Origin: Apostichopus japonicus
Taxonomy: Eukaryota; Echinodermata; Holothuroidea; Aspidochirotida; Stichopodidae
Length of the DNA stretch: 64,000 nucleotides
Direction: 5' to 3'
NCBI RefSeq assembly: GCF_037975245.1
Contig: NC_092568.1
Span: 11,309,501 to 11,373,500, forward strand
Numbering within the stretch: position 1 is the first letter of the stretch; the number at the start of each line of letters is the position of its first letter. The position numbers were made by a program, and so were the translations under genes. Shown here piece after piece: positions 50,274-64,000 of the stretch. Below the pieces are notes generated by a model. It ran no database searches and had not been told where the DNA came from. It worked only from the letters and a program-made list of their open reading frames with translations.

Positions 50274-51918
50274 GTTCCAACAACAGTTTCCAGTGGCTGC
50301 GGAAACTTTTATTTTCAGAGCCCTTTGTATGTTTCTTTTGTATTTCCGTCTTTACAATCTATATCGTATAGAATTAGAAATATATTATTTGCATTTTATT
50401 TTTTACATCTATAACAAATTCATGAAAACACAGTTAACATGGAAAACAAATCATGTAAATAAAATTTCGGACCAAATTTTCTTTCTATCAGAAAAGGAAA
50501 AGAAGAAGAAGACAAAAAAATTGATCTTATTTTGAAAGTATAGCATTTATTTCTAAATTATGTATGCGTACACGCGACAGAACGCATTATTAGCCTTAGC
50601 CTATACTTTGTATACGCCATCCAATAGGTTGAAGGACGTTCAAGGATAAATTGCACGGTTTTACCCATAGGGCTGGTAGGATAAACATCTACAAATCCTC
50701 TCAGTTTTTCCTAAGGGATTTCACCTTAATTTCTTGCTTTCATGAATTTTTGAATATACCATGAAATGGAGTCAAACAATATATAGTGTAACATTAGATA
50801 TTCTGATAATCTAAAGGGAGAAAATACGACGTTTTTCCACCCAAGATTTTCTCCTATTTGAATAAATAGATGTCCATGCTTGAGTGTATTCCCAACAATT
50901 TAACGTGATTTAATTTATAATTACTCTAAAATGTTTGAGTTGTATATATAAATGTAATATGACACGTTAACTGAAATTAATGAAATAATATAGGCTAATT
51001 AGTAATTTATACCTATATATCACAATCCCTCTCAATAAGCTACAAAACCAATCAACAAGGCTACATGTGTTGATAGCCATTGATATCTTAATCCATAGAT
51101 TCATTTCGTGTTGGCTAAAACTTGTAATCTGGGATGGGGCGGGGGGGGGGGGGAGGTCATACTCGAAATATAAGGAAACAAGAGGTCCTGAAAATATCTT
51201 ATTTTTCATTTTATAATAAAAGATAAAATTGGAATAGAAGTAATGAAACTAAACATTTACCTTTGGAGATTTTAGAAAATAATATAAATTAATTACAATA
51301 ACTTTCTCCTTTATCGGATTAAACATTTGATGACTCGATAATTACTAAGACAGTTAATAAAACAACCCATATATTTCGCGATGCATGTTTCTGACTGGAG
51401 GAAGAGGGTACGTTGCGAACGTAACGTGCTTACAACAGAACCATTTTCATTTCATTAAAAATTCCAATTACAATATAAACTAATATTGATCAATTTTCAA
51501 TTAAATTTCTTCTAAATATTTCTCTTGGAGATTATGTTCCATTCGGGGCGTTCTATCTTTACGAATATATTCTTTTCATGTTATGTCATTTTGCCAGCAA
51601 TTCAGTTTATAAGGGAATTTAAAACAAATCTTGGTAGTATCAAGTTAAGGTTATGAACTCGAGCGTTCCACCCCTTGGGAATTTTATTTCCGGGAAGTAA
51701 AAATTATGTAGATGCACACACTATGCAGTGATTTCATTCGATAAAATTTGATGAAGACTTTTTTTTGGAAACGATTTATTTACAATAACCTACAGAAAGA
51801 AACTAGTACAAATTTAATGTTATTGAGAATTTGGTGAGAAAACACAGAAAACAGGCATGTTTTTGGCAAAGTAACGAATATATGATTATTCAAAGAGTTA
51901 CTGCGTCATAATGTGTAA
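50274..51918. other. Non-coding stretch
   Basis: AT-rich, with a single G-run at about 51140-51153. No gene is seen. Confidence 0.5.
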
Positions 51919-51969
<51 letters not shown>

Positions 51970-51973
51970 ATAT

Positions 51974-52018
<45 letters not shown>

Positions 52019-52028
52019 CATACATACA
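51919..52028. repeat. TA microsatellite
   Basis: A TA array ending in a CATA repeat; a 20-bp phrase containing AATATCTCTATTCATTTGA is then repeated twice (about 52029-52080). Confidence 0.95.
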
Positions 52029-52858
52029 TAATATCTCTATTCATTTGATATATACACATAATATCTCTATTCATTTGAGAATCTCGTAATCTTTAGGTTT
52101 AAGTTATTTAGTTACCACGCTTCGCTCTAATAAAGTTGTTACCAATGTGCTCTTTACTTTTTGTCACACCTTCTGGAAGTGATGAATACATTAAAATATA
52201 CGCCAAACATCAAATCTGTGTCACATCTTTCGAGTGTGAACAGCATTGAGAATATCAGTACAAAGGAAAACTGGGATGATTAATTAATGCACCAATCGAC
52301 TTTGTCGTAACAAATTTAACAGGAAAGAAAGTTAACCGAGTGAGTTTGATAAAAGTACAAACCAGAAAGACAGAAACCATTAAACTAACCTAATCGCATC
52401 CGTGGTCGTCGAGTTGAAGTAATGACCCACGACCACGCGTGTTGAGTCGTATCAATTCGTCCCTACTGAAGCAAATCTAACCGTAAAAAGAAATACTGGG
52501 TAAGTGGTGTACAAGACATCATCATCTAAGGTGCGTTAACTGCATGTGAAGATTAGCTATCGTCACTAATAGAGGGTTTCTCTGCAAACCGTTGTACGTA
52601 ATACATTAGCGTCGGAACAGGTGGGTGGCGGGGGGGGGGGGTACCGATGCCCCCACACTTTCCAAAGTGCCCCTCGAGTTTCTTTTTTTCAATCATACGG
52701 ATGTAAAGCAACGACAGTGCTTAATTATTCAGCTGAGTCCTCTGTATACGCAACAGAGGTGGCAGACTATAAATCAGCAAAGTTCGCCAAAAAGTCGAAA
52801 CACTGATATTCGTACGGTTTAGATACGTTATTCATATAGCTTATGCTTACTATCTTAC

Positions 52859-52900
<42 letters not shown>

Positions 52901-52943
52901 TTTATTTATATATATATATTTATATATATATATATATATATAA
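52859..52943. repeat. TA microsatellite left of tRNA-like repeat
   Basis: An interrupted TA array. Confidence 0.95.
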
Positions 52944-53018
52944 ATGAAAATCGTAATGAGTTGGAAAATCAAGAACAGTGAAAAAACTTTCAGCCTCCAC
53001 CGGGATTCGAACCACGGG

Positions 53019-53020
<2 letters not shown>
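52944..53020 (-). repeat. tRNA-like repeat embedded in TA array, copy 2
   Basis: On the minus strand it shares with 29221-29310 the T-arm (here with one inserted base, CCGTGGTTCGAATCCCGG), the GGAGGCTG acceptor-like end and the TTTTTTCACTG body. It is truncated further, having lost the anticodon arm, and is again bounded by TA arrays on both sides. Confidence 0.7.

Positions 53021-53021
<1 letters not shown>

Positions 53022-53083
<62 letters not shown>
53022..53083. repeat. TA microsatellite right of tRNA-like repeat
   Basis: A perfect TA array. Confidence 0.95.
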
Positions 53084-53085
<2 letters not shown>

Positions 53086-53806
53086 GAAAAGAACAATCAT
53101 ATGTGCATTATCACCTTCTGAGGAGGAATCAGTATTTCTCGAAACAGTGATCATTGTCCATCAACGGTCAATTTTCAATTTTTTGGAAATTCGATCCGAT
53201 TCGATGCTTTGCTTCGCAATTTATGCTATGCCTTTGTGAATATGAAACAAAGGAAATCTAACAAAAGAAAACAAAACATCACTATAAAGGCAAGCCATAA
53301 CTCATTTCGCAATTTTTAGCGACCGTTTCATATTTACATTAAGAGTTGATAAAGACTGCTAAATGATTTGTATTATTAATCTGAAAGTTACCCTTCGCTG
53401 CTGGAGAAAAGTGCTCAAATTTAGCTAGGGCCTCGTGTATATTTCGATTGTATCAGTGCTTTTGTAAGATATAACAAAAACAGGTTTGTGCTGAGATAAG
53501 TATAGCTAGGTTCTTCTCTTTCATATCTCATTATACACCTCTCTTTGGCATTCACAACATTCCATTCTGCAGATCGTGCGTTCAAGACAAAAGTAGTTCG
53601 GCACACATGTAATAGCACTTTACCGTGGCAGAATTATTCAAAAAAGAACGAATTGAGAGAACTGTGGCCTCACTTAAGTAATCTTGTGGTGCGTGTCTCA
53701 GCAGAGATTGCTATGTAATGTGAATCTCTGAACACAATATTCTTTTCCCTCTGTAATTGTAAGGGTTATGAAAGGATGATGTAGGCCGCTCTCTTACTGT
53801 GACAGG

Positions 53807-53811
<5 letters not shown>

Positions 53812-53874
<63 letters not shown>
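53812..53874. repeat. TA microsatellite
   Basis: A nearly perfect TA array. Confidence 0.95.
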
Positions 53875-53875
<1 letters not shown>

Positions 53876-56800
53876 AACTTAGGAACTAGAGTTTGTACTA
53901 TTATTGTACACGATTGGCCACTCAATAGCGAGAGTTCCCTGTTAGGTTTGGTTGATGGTTATAATAATGTTCAGACTACCTTTTAAGTTCGGGATGCACA
54001 GGCTCTGCTTGTAACTTTTAATACGACACTCTCAATGGGTACAAACTGCAGTGTAACGTTCTTGAGATCGGTTAGCGGTAGATGATAATAATTGCCATAT
54101 TCATTTATCGTCTACCTTTAAATGATTTGTTAATGTTTAGAGGGGAAGATAATGGAACATGTTAGTCTACATTGACTGCAGATTTGGTTATATATATAAA
54201 GCCACAACCATGCTATGCATACGAGACAGCCTATATATACTTCCCACGGCACCCGAGCGTTCGTTAATGAGTGACATCAAAAAGACATTATAAATCAACA
54301 TGTCGAAGTAAATGAATGTCCATGCTATTATAATTCAATCCGTAATGACTCTATGATGATATGGGTTAATTAAAGCACACGTATCAGCATGGGAGGAAGG
54401 TCTTTCTTTTTTCTCTCTCTCCACCTCTCTCTTTCTCTCTCTGTCTCTCTCTTGAATTTTTTTTTTTTTTTTTGGTTACTCGGTTCGTCTTGAGCAAGAT
54501 AAGAGATAGCGCTCGTCTGACATTTTCCTCTCTGCTCGGAATATAATTCAGCTGTCACAAAATCTCTCCGAGCTGTCCTTATCCCTCTCTATATTTATGT
54601 ACAAATTGCCGAGTGGGAACTTACTTGCCCGACATGTATTGTGAGTTAATTACGCGTTGTCATGGTGATTTCATTTGTCATTTACGTATTGTTTACATTA
54701 CATTACAATCTGGTTTTTCAATTCCCTGGCTTGCCGATTTGATTGCGAAACTGTCGATTTATCAAGTCCTGGACTGAGTTCACCGATTTTTTTCTCTCTC
54801 TTGACTTTGTAAAACAAAATGCTAAACTGTTGCCTGTTGAATTCGAGATGGTAAAGATATAACGTTATACACACTATATGATACATATTCTATATGTAAA
54901 CTTTATTTTATCATATATACATTGGGCTTCACACTCATAACAATTCTTTGCGCTCGCGATAGACCGAGATTTCTACTAAGGCACAGACTGGGGGATAGCC
55001 ACTCTTAGATTGATAATTTCACACTAATGTGCAATTTTCAATTCAATTGTTGTTTGTCAATTTCTCAGAGCTCAAATCAGACATATGTGATTTTTGTGAT
55101 AGTTATTTTACTTCATTGTTTTGTTCTATTTACCACCACATTCACGTAAGTTACTATGGCAATATCTTCAATAAAGATCAATAAAATGTTTCTTTCTTCA
55201 AAACCTAGATAACTAAAAAGAAAAGAAAGCACAGTTGTTCGGTATAGTTATAGCCTCAACAGTTAATCGTTAAAATGGTTTTATTTTTGATTAATCAAGC
55301 CTATAGTCCTATACAAAACGTTAGGCGGCTAGCGGGGTTGAGAGTGTTGTTATATAGGTGTATACTAAATGTTCATTTTTATATTCAAAATTACGATATT
55401 TATTATATTTCATGAGTTTAAACAATTAGTTTTGACATTAATACAACAAGACAGTTTTTGTTCATGTAAATCTGATAATTATTATAACGTATTAATTCCT
55501 GTCACGATTTGTCTTTTAATTAAAAGCTCTATTCTATTCTGTTAATCTTGAACCTCCCCCGCCCAGCCCCGCCCACTCCAACCGACATCTCAGACATGTT
55601 TTGTTTTTTCATAGAACTATTATTTAAATTCCATTTTTTTTTTGGTCAAAAGCTTTAACTTCTATCTTTGTAAATCTTGATTAATCAAACTAATTGATTA
55701 ATCAAACTAATTAATTTGTATATAGCGACTTCGTACAACATTATGTCGATTGAATAAAACTGTTTAGATATATGGTAACTAATTTAAATTAGGTAGATTG
55801 AAATTTTAAAAAAAGGTTATCGAATTAATGCTTGTTCTGACATTTCGGTTAATATTATATGCTGTTGACATTTAAATCAAACGCATAATGCTGTTGAGAA
55901 AGAAAACAAACCATCTATATGTTCATACCCAACTTGAACTGGAAATAGCTGATAGCCTGATGTGTGTGTGTCTGTCAGTCTGTGTGTATGTCTGTGTGTT
56001 GTCCCACAACGCATTAGAGACGGATGAATTGAAATGAAATTGATAAAGATCTACAAATCATTCGTGGTTTGACACGAGCCAATGGTATACAAATCGTGAC
56101 TCTCCAAGTGATATAACAAATTTGAAAATCATGCTTCCACCTTTGTTAGATTTGATTTTATAGTTTAATTGCAAAAAAAAAAAATGGTTGTACAATAAAG
56201 GTGATATGCATGTTAGCCTTGTATGACTTCTGTACAATAAATGTCTTTATTATGAAATATTATTAATCATGATTTTTGTCTAGCAATTTAACCAACCGAA
56301 ATTATAGTCAGTGCTAAATCTTAATTTTACACTGGTTAGAAAACGATCTGTTGTTCATATACGCGAAACAACTTCTTTTTCTTAAAGGGCATGGCTGTGG
56401 AAATCACATTCAAATGTATAGTGTTCAGTCGAAGTCAAATCTTAATTGATAAGAAATGCATACATTCATTGTTCTTTTCGCAACAATGCAATTATAAATG
56501 CCCGCCCATGATAACTAAGATATGTCCATATATCCCTAACTTCCTTTTCTTACACAATTTGAATATTGAAAACAAGTTTGTCCTTTAAAATTACTGCTGC
56601 AATGGAAACAAAGGTTGCTGGGCAACAGCAAACAATTTTCATAAACAGTAATACAAAGGTTTCACACTTTCTCTTTTAGCTCACTAAAGTGGGCTTTTCC
56701 CCCATGCTCCCTTAGAAGGGTATAACCCTGACAGCTTTTTGATGTATTAATTTTCTTCTTCTTACAATGCAAACATTGTCACAAAGTGTTCCAATTACAG

Positions 56801-57289
56801 TCATACTTTGATTTTTTGTTACTTACACGAACGTCGTTTATGAAATTATGGGGACCACTTCCGCGAATATGAAAATTGATTAATTTTGTTTCGGATTTTG
56901 TTCCCCAAGAGTAATTGCTGTTTTGATTGTTCCAACGATAAATTCTTTGTTTTCTTATATTTTAATCCTAAAATTGGCAAGATATTTCCCCCCTTTTTGT
57001 TAAGAAACAGAGGGTTTTAAAAAAAGAAAGAAAGATAGTAAAATAGAAAGGAAAAAACGTTGCCGTCCACGAAGGCGATCGATACTAAGTTACGCCACTC
57101 TGCCAAGAAGATTCGTAACCTATCTAGAGCCATGCTTTGGTGATGAAACTCTACCCAGGCTTCCTAGAATAACGCTTACATTTAGAGCGAAAATGGAGCC
57201 GGATTGAATGTCTGTTCGCATTGAGTGGAGACCGGCTTGACAAGATGGAAAAAGTAAAAAAAAAAGGGAAAAGAGAAATAAGATGAGGA
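53875..57289. other. Non-coding stretch with X-box-like sites
   Basis: No gene is recognised. A CT-rich tract with a T run lies at 54400-54475. X-box-like words occur at 54656-54669, 55150-55163 and 56614-56626. The first sits beside GTTAATTACGCG in a non-repetitive block that could be regulatory. Confidence 0.5.
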
Positions 57290-57341
57290 CGATGAAGATG
57301 AAGAAGAAGAAGAAGAAGAAGAAGAAGAAGAAGAAGAAGGA
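57290..57341. repeat. GAA trinucleotide repeat
   Basis: About 15 GAA/GAT triplets ending at about 57341; the poly-Phe and poly-Ser minus-strand frames are artefacts. Confidence 0.95.
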
Positions 57342-57921
57342 AAATAGAAACACGGCGGGTGGAGGAATGGCATTTTGGTTAACCAAAATTATGAGGCAGA
57401 GGTTGCTCCAATGAAGGTTCTCCAATTACTGATTTATAAAGCGAGGCACGAGTCTTCATTTAATTGAAACAACATTTGTCATCATAAAAGACAATGACGA
57501 GAGAAGACCGAGAGTATGTGGTTGAAGGAGAAGGAGGAGGTTATATTCTATGACGTTTTGGTTTTATCGGGTAAAAGAGAAAGAAAGTATTGAATGATTT
57601 AAGAGGATTGTCTATGTGAACCTTGATTGGATGGGGGAGGGGGGGGGGGGAGGGTCTCTGTTACGTATTACAGATGGGACGATTGAAGGATATTTAGAAT
57701 CCATGCCAGGTATGTACTGCACAGATGGCCAATAAGGTGATATGGAGAGATAACTGGTATGATTTATAGGAAAAGCCTCCGACAGGTAGACATATGGTTA
57801 GTAAGTCGTGGCGGAGATAAATAAATAGATATATAGAAAAGTAACCAAACCACAAATAAGATAAAAATAAGACTCTTATATACTTAGCCTGAATATGTCA
57901 AATAAACTAATAACAAAATAC

Positions 57922-58193
57922 TATATATATATATATATATATATATGTACATATGTATATATATATACATATATATATATATATGTATGCGTGTGCGTGT
58001 GTGTGTATATGCATGCACATCGATGCATGTACTAATGCAAAATAGCGAGATCACACGGGCACGTGTTTCACCGAAAACCATTATACACTATATATCTATA
58101 TATTTGTATGCACGCACATCGATGCATGAATTAATGCAAACTAGCGAGTACACACCGGCACGTATTTCACTGAAACTACCATTATACACTATA
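57922..58193. repeat. TA/GT microsatellite and a 100-bp tandem duplication
   Basis: A TA array (57922-57984) passes into GT repeats. Two copies of a unit of about 85 bp follow (about 58009-58092 and 58107-58193). They share CACATCGATGCATG, AATGCAAA-TAGCGAG and ATTATACACTATA with roughly 85% identity by eye. Confidence 0.85.
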
Positions 58194-59261
58194 AGAAGGT
58201 CATTACTAATAACGTAATTGCGAATATTCATTTCTAAGCACTTACATTCATAATGTAATGTTCTATTGTCCCGGAGTGCCTGATAATTTTGTCAAGTAAG
58301 TTGTCATGGTAACTTGCAGCGAAAAGTGACGTACAGACTTTTTTTACCAACTTAAATACAACATACATTATTCAGAATATATAAGAAGGGGGGGGGGGGG
58401 GACTTACGACAAGAATTATCCAGTATAGGCAGTGGTCTTTGCTTTCAATTTTTGTTGTTGTCATATTTAAAAGTGATACACAGTGGAGAGAATCCCAATA
58501 ATATTGTTTGGACATAACTTAAGAGAACTGCTTTTCAAAATAAGATCATGGGTTGTGTTTTATTTACATTCATCATCTGAGCGAGTATGAGAGGATAAAG
58601 TCTTGACACAGAACACAAATCACGGCCAATAGAAATCATACCTCTATTTAACACTTTTCCAGCGTTTGTATATCATACAGTACAATACCATATTTCACGT
58701 TCAGGTTAATTTTTTCTCGACCAATTCTGGCCTTGGAAAAAAAAATCCTCTCTTATATTTTTCAAAATCTTGAAGTGATACGAACTTAATATGCAACCAG
58801 GAATGCTAGTCAAATGAATTTTCTGCCGAAAGTTATAACGGCTTACACGTACCCAAACTAGTCACGTCATCCATACAAGACAACGGGAATTGCACGAAAT
58901 AAGACAGATAGAGAGATAGAGAGGTGGAGAGAGAGAGAGAGCAGGCCAACATTTAAGCCCAGCCAATGACATTCTTTGGAATCTTCCGTCTATGATAAAT
59001 TAGTTGGTACAATCGGGAACGTCGGCTGAACTACTGAGAAACACTTTCTTTTTAGTCAAGCACTCAAGAGAGTATTTTTAGAAACCTTTGGCATTTGCAA
59101 ATGCCCTCTTTGTTTTCAAGGAGTTAGTGCAGTATAGCCTTCTACACTTGTCAATCAAATCGGAACCTAGGGAAGCGTTTAAGTGTTAACAAAGTGTTTA
59201 GATTTTGTTCTATCAACTTATTTGAAGAAAAAACCTGTTGAATAATTATGTTCTTTATTAT

Positions 59262-59430
59262 GTATATGTGTGCGTGTATGTGTATGTATATGTATATGTA
59301 CATGTGTATGTATATGTGTATATGAATATGTATGTTTATATGTATATGTGTATGTACATGCATATGTATGCATGTCTATATATATATATGTATATGTATG
59401 TGGATATGTATATGTATATCTATGTGTTTC
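59262..59430. repeat. GTATAT-type microsatellite
   Basis: A degenerate TATG/TGTA repeat of about 170 bp. The YVYVY frames are artefacts. Confidence 0.9.
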
Positions 59431-60490
59431 ATCATACGATATTGCGCAAAATCATATACCAGGAAGGACGAATATGGTTAGCTATACACTACTGCTATGG
59501 CGATTCGCTTTCCAAGAGTCGGTCCTACACATAGTTAACATACTAGACGCTATCCAAAATGGATATATTTTGTTCCTGTTTATGCATGGCGCCATGATTG
59601 AGTAGTGTTAAATGATGTAACATTGTAGACACTCACTGACAGAATCTTTCTTCACCATTCCATTTTGATGGTTTATGTCGCACAGAATTTGCAGTAAGAC
59701 GTCTTAAGAAACACATTCTTGGACAAGACAAGTCATTTCGCATGAGTGTCAGAGATCCAGTATATGCTTATGAATTAATGACGTCATGTGCCTTAAAGCA
59801 GGATATTGAACTTGTTCGCTGCAGAAGAAAAGGTTGACTGATTCGTTTTTCAACAAACAAATTAATTCAAATCTAAACAGTGGTAACGATCTACATATGA
59901 TTCAAACCAGCAAATATCATATTACGAGATTTGATTTCGTTGGCGGAAAATAATTTCTATGAACTCAAGCAATAAATGTATATTAAGTTGCATGTATGTC
60001 ACAATACATTTTAAGCTCCTATATGTCTTTATTACTTTGGAAGCCAACATACTTACTGCTTTTGTGATGTTTTTTTGCATACATTAATCTGGACTGCCTT
60101 CAATACATAAAATATCAACTTTGATGCTTGACATTTCTCAGAAATAGACTCATCGTGTTGCTTTAAATCAGTCACTTGCCTAGAAACTTTTTTTTTCTCA
60201 CCTCTGACATAATGGCAATAACATATCTCCTGTCTGTTATATATGCTGTCCACACTCTAAAAACGCAACGCCTCTCTTTCTTTTTTTTCTTGTCTCGACG
60301 ACGAGAAAGATCATGTATCAGTTACTGGCTGTCTTAGCAATTTGTGGAACTGCGTGGCACTCTTAAGCCAGACATGCATTAGTAAAATTAAGAAAGATTA
60401 ATATAGGTATAAGGAACGTACATGACTGTCGCTTTCAGCAGATAGCTAGACTAGAATTTGGTTACATTTTCTATATGAAGACATGTTGGC

Positions 60491-60653
<163 letters not shown>

Positions 60654-63600
60654 CGATTGCGTTATAACTATACCTCTTGTGAATACGAAAGTTCTGTCAA
60701 ACCATTTAAATGAAATATACTCCGGAAATTTGAATTTTGAGGCCCTTTTCATATCACAGGTGTTGTAACTATAGAGGTGTTAAAACACTATAACCGCATT
60801 ACGTACTCTATGCTTGCTATATATATATATTTTATGATGACACTATTATACACTGTAATACTCGAAACAGGTTACTCTTTATTACGTAATAGAAGCGATA
60901 TTTTACCATTATAACTGTTTCTTCACAACAGTTGTGTGAATCAAAATATGGAGGGATTAATTGAGCTGTAACCTTTAAACCCATAAAAAAAGTAGTACTT
61001 TGCTTTCATAAAAGACAAATATAACTACAATAACACACATTCTAAGGCCTTGTCAGTGAGTCCAACCGTTAAAGTAACTCGATAAGTGAAAGCTATATAT
61101 GAAGAGAGGTTGTAGTGATTGTGTTCACCCTTGAAGTGAAACACAGTGTCACCTGCTTTATGTTGTATGACAAGATCAATCTGTAGCACGTGCGTAGACT
61201 GAATCCCTTTAAGAGATATACGGGATCAATGACAGTGATAAAGATCTAGAAGGAGAATCTTTCGCGCCAAAATTAGTAACTCCAAAAAGCAGGATTTGTA
61301 TCAAGTAGTCTCGAGAGATTAATATAGGCTTTTAGCTGTCTGCTTCACGGTAGATATCAATTAAATCCAATGGGGGAATGGGAAAACAACAGAGAAGGAA
61401 CGAATTTCAATCAATTTTCTTACAAAAATTGAAATATTGTAGTCGTATACCTGAGAAGATTTATAATTCTGCCGTCGATTTGATCGGTTGTCTAAGAACA
61501 AGAAAGGGCAGAAAAACCGGTAACTCAAAACTGTATGAGATACATTTCAAAATAATGAGTGAAAAATTAATAAATTTAAGTAAAAGATGTAAGTGTTTCC
61601 TTAGAGAGAGATTTGTGAGGATCTTTTATATCGTTGTACAATATTTTTGGTCTATAGTGTCGGCTGCACATTCGCTAGATTGGTTCTATATTTCAGTTAA
61701 CTCCGTATTAGTTGTTGACTCATTTTCATCATATTGTAAATTATAGTTGTGCATTCAAGCTCTACAGTTAGCATGCATGTGTAATACAGATGATGAAGTA
61801 CCTTGACCAAGAAAGTTTGCTTGAATTACAAACACACCTGGTTCAATCAAACGTAAAGTAATTAGTAAAATTAAATATTGATTTCAATACATTTTATAAG
61901 CATTTATGGCACACTTGCTACTAACGATTGTTACCGTATGAAATGTTCCAAGTAGTTGCCATATCAACGAAAACACACTAGGCGGTACTTTGTAGATGAA
62001 CTCCTCTCCACCAAGCCCGGCCCTCCCCGTCCCTCCCTTTTGTAAATATTTGCAACTTGAACTACAATTTGTAAACGTTTCAAACTATTTCACATATGAG
62101 TTACTTCATTTAATGTCTGAGTGTAAGTCTTTACTTGTCTGAAAAATATCGCGTATCCGGTACACATGGTTAACGTAATGTTTGTAAACCTATTTGCACT
62201 ATAGCCTCACTGTAATTTCATCATGCACATGTAATGATGCTTTTAACACTGCATTTATCTTGTAAGGGGGTAAACAGTAAGACTCTTGATATTAGTTTCT
62301 AATAGCTGTTATCATAAATTTAAAATTCATACGATGTTATTACAAGCATTAACTTCCCTGAAAGTATAGTCACAAGTTAGATTTCCACCACAAGCTGCAT
62401 GCATGAGAAAGTGTAGCAGGCGTATACTTCATTTATCCTCATACCCTTTAAAATTAGAGCTTACAAATCGTGTTTTACTTCATCAAATTTCTTCTTTTTC
62501 ATATAGGAAATGCTTTGAACCTTTACTTTAAAACTAATGATATTGGCATATAAAAGAGCATCGATAGGCTTATCTCTCTGCATACATATCATACTTGTAT
62601 GTATGTGTGTAGGCATATGTATGTAGCCTATGTATGTATGTATTTTAGATCCTCATGCAAGCAGGAACTCGCGAAGAAGCCTCATTGGCTTATCAATGCC
62701 GCAAGCTGACCGAAGTCAGTCTCATAATTGTGTAGAATGCAGGTCTACTTTGTAAGAAAAGAAGTTTAATTTTCTTGACATAATGACCGGGGATGAGTTG
62801 ATACTAATTGGAGATTTCTTGGAAGAAATAATTACAGGCATGCGAATTTTATATTCTTAACCAAACTGTGTATGGTCGTTTGACCTTCATATAGAACGTA
62901 CCACTATAAAGTAGGTAAAATCATAGTTTACACTACTTAAAATCAAAAGCAATTCATGTTAATACATGACATCGCAAGGAGAATCACCATTGGATGTACT
63001 GTACTTTATTCAGTTTTACTTAAAAAAAATAATACAATTTAATACGGAGGACCAGTGCGGACTTTGAAATGCTTTCATTTAGTTTCATTAAGTCTACCAG
63101 TAAGACAACAAGTTGAGTGGTCTGCCAACCCAGTTAATATCATGATCTTACTTTTATATAACTCTTTCATATATGTTTTCCCCACAGTTGTGAAATCATA
63201 TAATTCCATTTAGTCTTGTTATTCTCCCACTGTTCAAGAGAGGCGGTCTATCATTAGTTTATACCATTCGAAACACACCCGAAAAAAGTGTACTTAACAC
63301 GTTCGGCGTGACATACCCTCAACCAAACGACACCTTTAATAATATTACATTTCCCTTTCTGTAGGTTTTGCCCTAGCCCTTTTTTTATCTCTCTTTCTGT
63401 TTCTTTACTCAGTAAAAGTCATCGTATAAAATTTCTTCAACGAGTGCTGAGTAAACCGTTTCGATTTTTACTTTAAATATCCAGAAGTATTTGGCTGAAA
63501 GCGTTCGATGTTATTGATTCACCCTAAATACAAGGCGGTCGACTCCATATAATAAAAAGGAAAAACCTCTGGAAAATGTCACTGAATGTTTTGATTTAGT

Positions 63601-64000
63601 TGGGTGGAACAATATTTGTCTAAATGCCAACCTCCCGGCGGAACAAAAGGTTTTCTTATCAAACTTCTGGTTCGACACATATTGACGTCACTGATATTCT
63701 TCCTTTCTCTTTTAGGAGACATTTCTTAGGTATCCAGTCGTTTTATTTAAATGAGGTATAAATCAAGGAAAGCTTTATAATTGATCTGCAATCAATCTAA
63801 AAGGTAATAGTTACAACAATGGGTATATAGTATGTTCACTATACAAGCATACGACAGGTAGCCGGCATCGTAAAACCGATGACAATTCTAGCTTGACAGC
63901 TTGAAAAGAAAAGAAAAGAAAATTAGGAAGAAGAAAAAGAAGAAGAAGATAGCGTAAAGAGGGACAAGAGGGGCCACTAAAACTCGGGTATCTCTCTTAT
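60654..64000. other. Non-coding stretch to the right edge
   Basis: No gene is recognised. The 122-residue frame at 61378-61746 has no domain I can identify. An X-box-like GTTGCCATATCAAC is at 61955-61968, a CRE palindrome at 63683-63690 and a purine-rich simple repeat at 63903-63950. Confidence 0.5.

Noticed and set aside
61378-61746. Open frames of 105-122 residues (61378-61746, 33384-33743, 13549-13869, 14634-14951, 46092-46433)
   Set aside because: Frames of this length are expected by chance at this window size and composition; none shows a domain, splice support or coding-like composition.

Overview
This is an AT-rich stretch of animal nuclear DNA, most likely from a marine invertebrate deuterostome. 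The evidence for an animal is spliced genes with GT-AG introns, a CUB-domain gene and a two-pore potassium channel of the THIK type. Echinoderm is my best guess, but this is inference: it rests on the overall texture (hAT-type miniature transposons, very long TA arrays, poly-G runs, recurrent TAGGCCTA words), not on a species-diagnostic gene.

Only two genes are solid. At the left edge (81-2194, plus strand) lie the last three coding exons of a secreted or cell-surface protein that ends in one complete CUB domain, followed by a 3' UTR with an AATAAA at 2545-2550. At 25885-26221 (plus strand) is the first coding exon of a THIK-like K2P potassium channel (KCNK12/KCNK13 type). It has a strong Kozak start, an upstream mini-ORF, and a splice donor inside the first pore-loop glycine codon, the position typical of K2P genes. 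Its second exon was not found, so most of the right half of the window may be its first intron. Two short candidate exons (30289-30391 minus; 40624-40722 plus) are splice-compatible but unproven.

The rest is intergenic or intronic sequence rich in repeats. Left of the channel exon: large TA arrays, two tRNA-derived SINE heads (8290-8370, 14265-14340), a decayed jockey/CR1-like LINE tail (8641-9280), a complete short hAT-like element with an 8-bp target duplication (11449-12084), a 16-bp minisatellite (about 15035-15720), a 350-bp GAGAAG array, a 450-bp GAT/GAC array, and a nested transposon cluster (20964-22908). Right of it: a second nested hAT-like cluster (44272-45623), two copies of a tRNA-like repeat joined to TA arrays, a perfect 50-bp palindrome (40992-41041), and a 193-bp retroposed element at 50072-50264. 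That last element begins exactly like U2 snRNA and is flanked by a 9-bp target-site duplication.

Across the whole window, two regulatory words look strongly over-represented by eye count: the CRE palindrome TGACGTCA (12 perfect copies) and RFX X-box-like sequences (about 14). They cluster together at 7554-7608. A non-repetitive, motif-dense block at about 19970-20300 looks like a conserved enhancer. These signals, and the U2-headed retroposon, are the parts I consider most worth following up.
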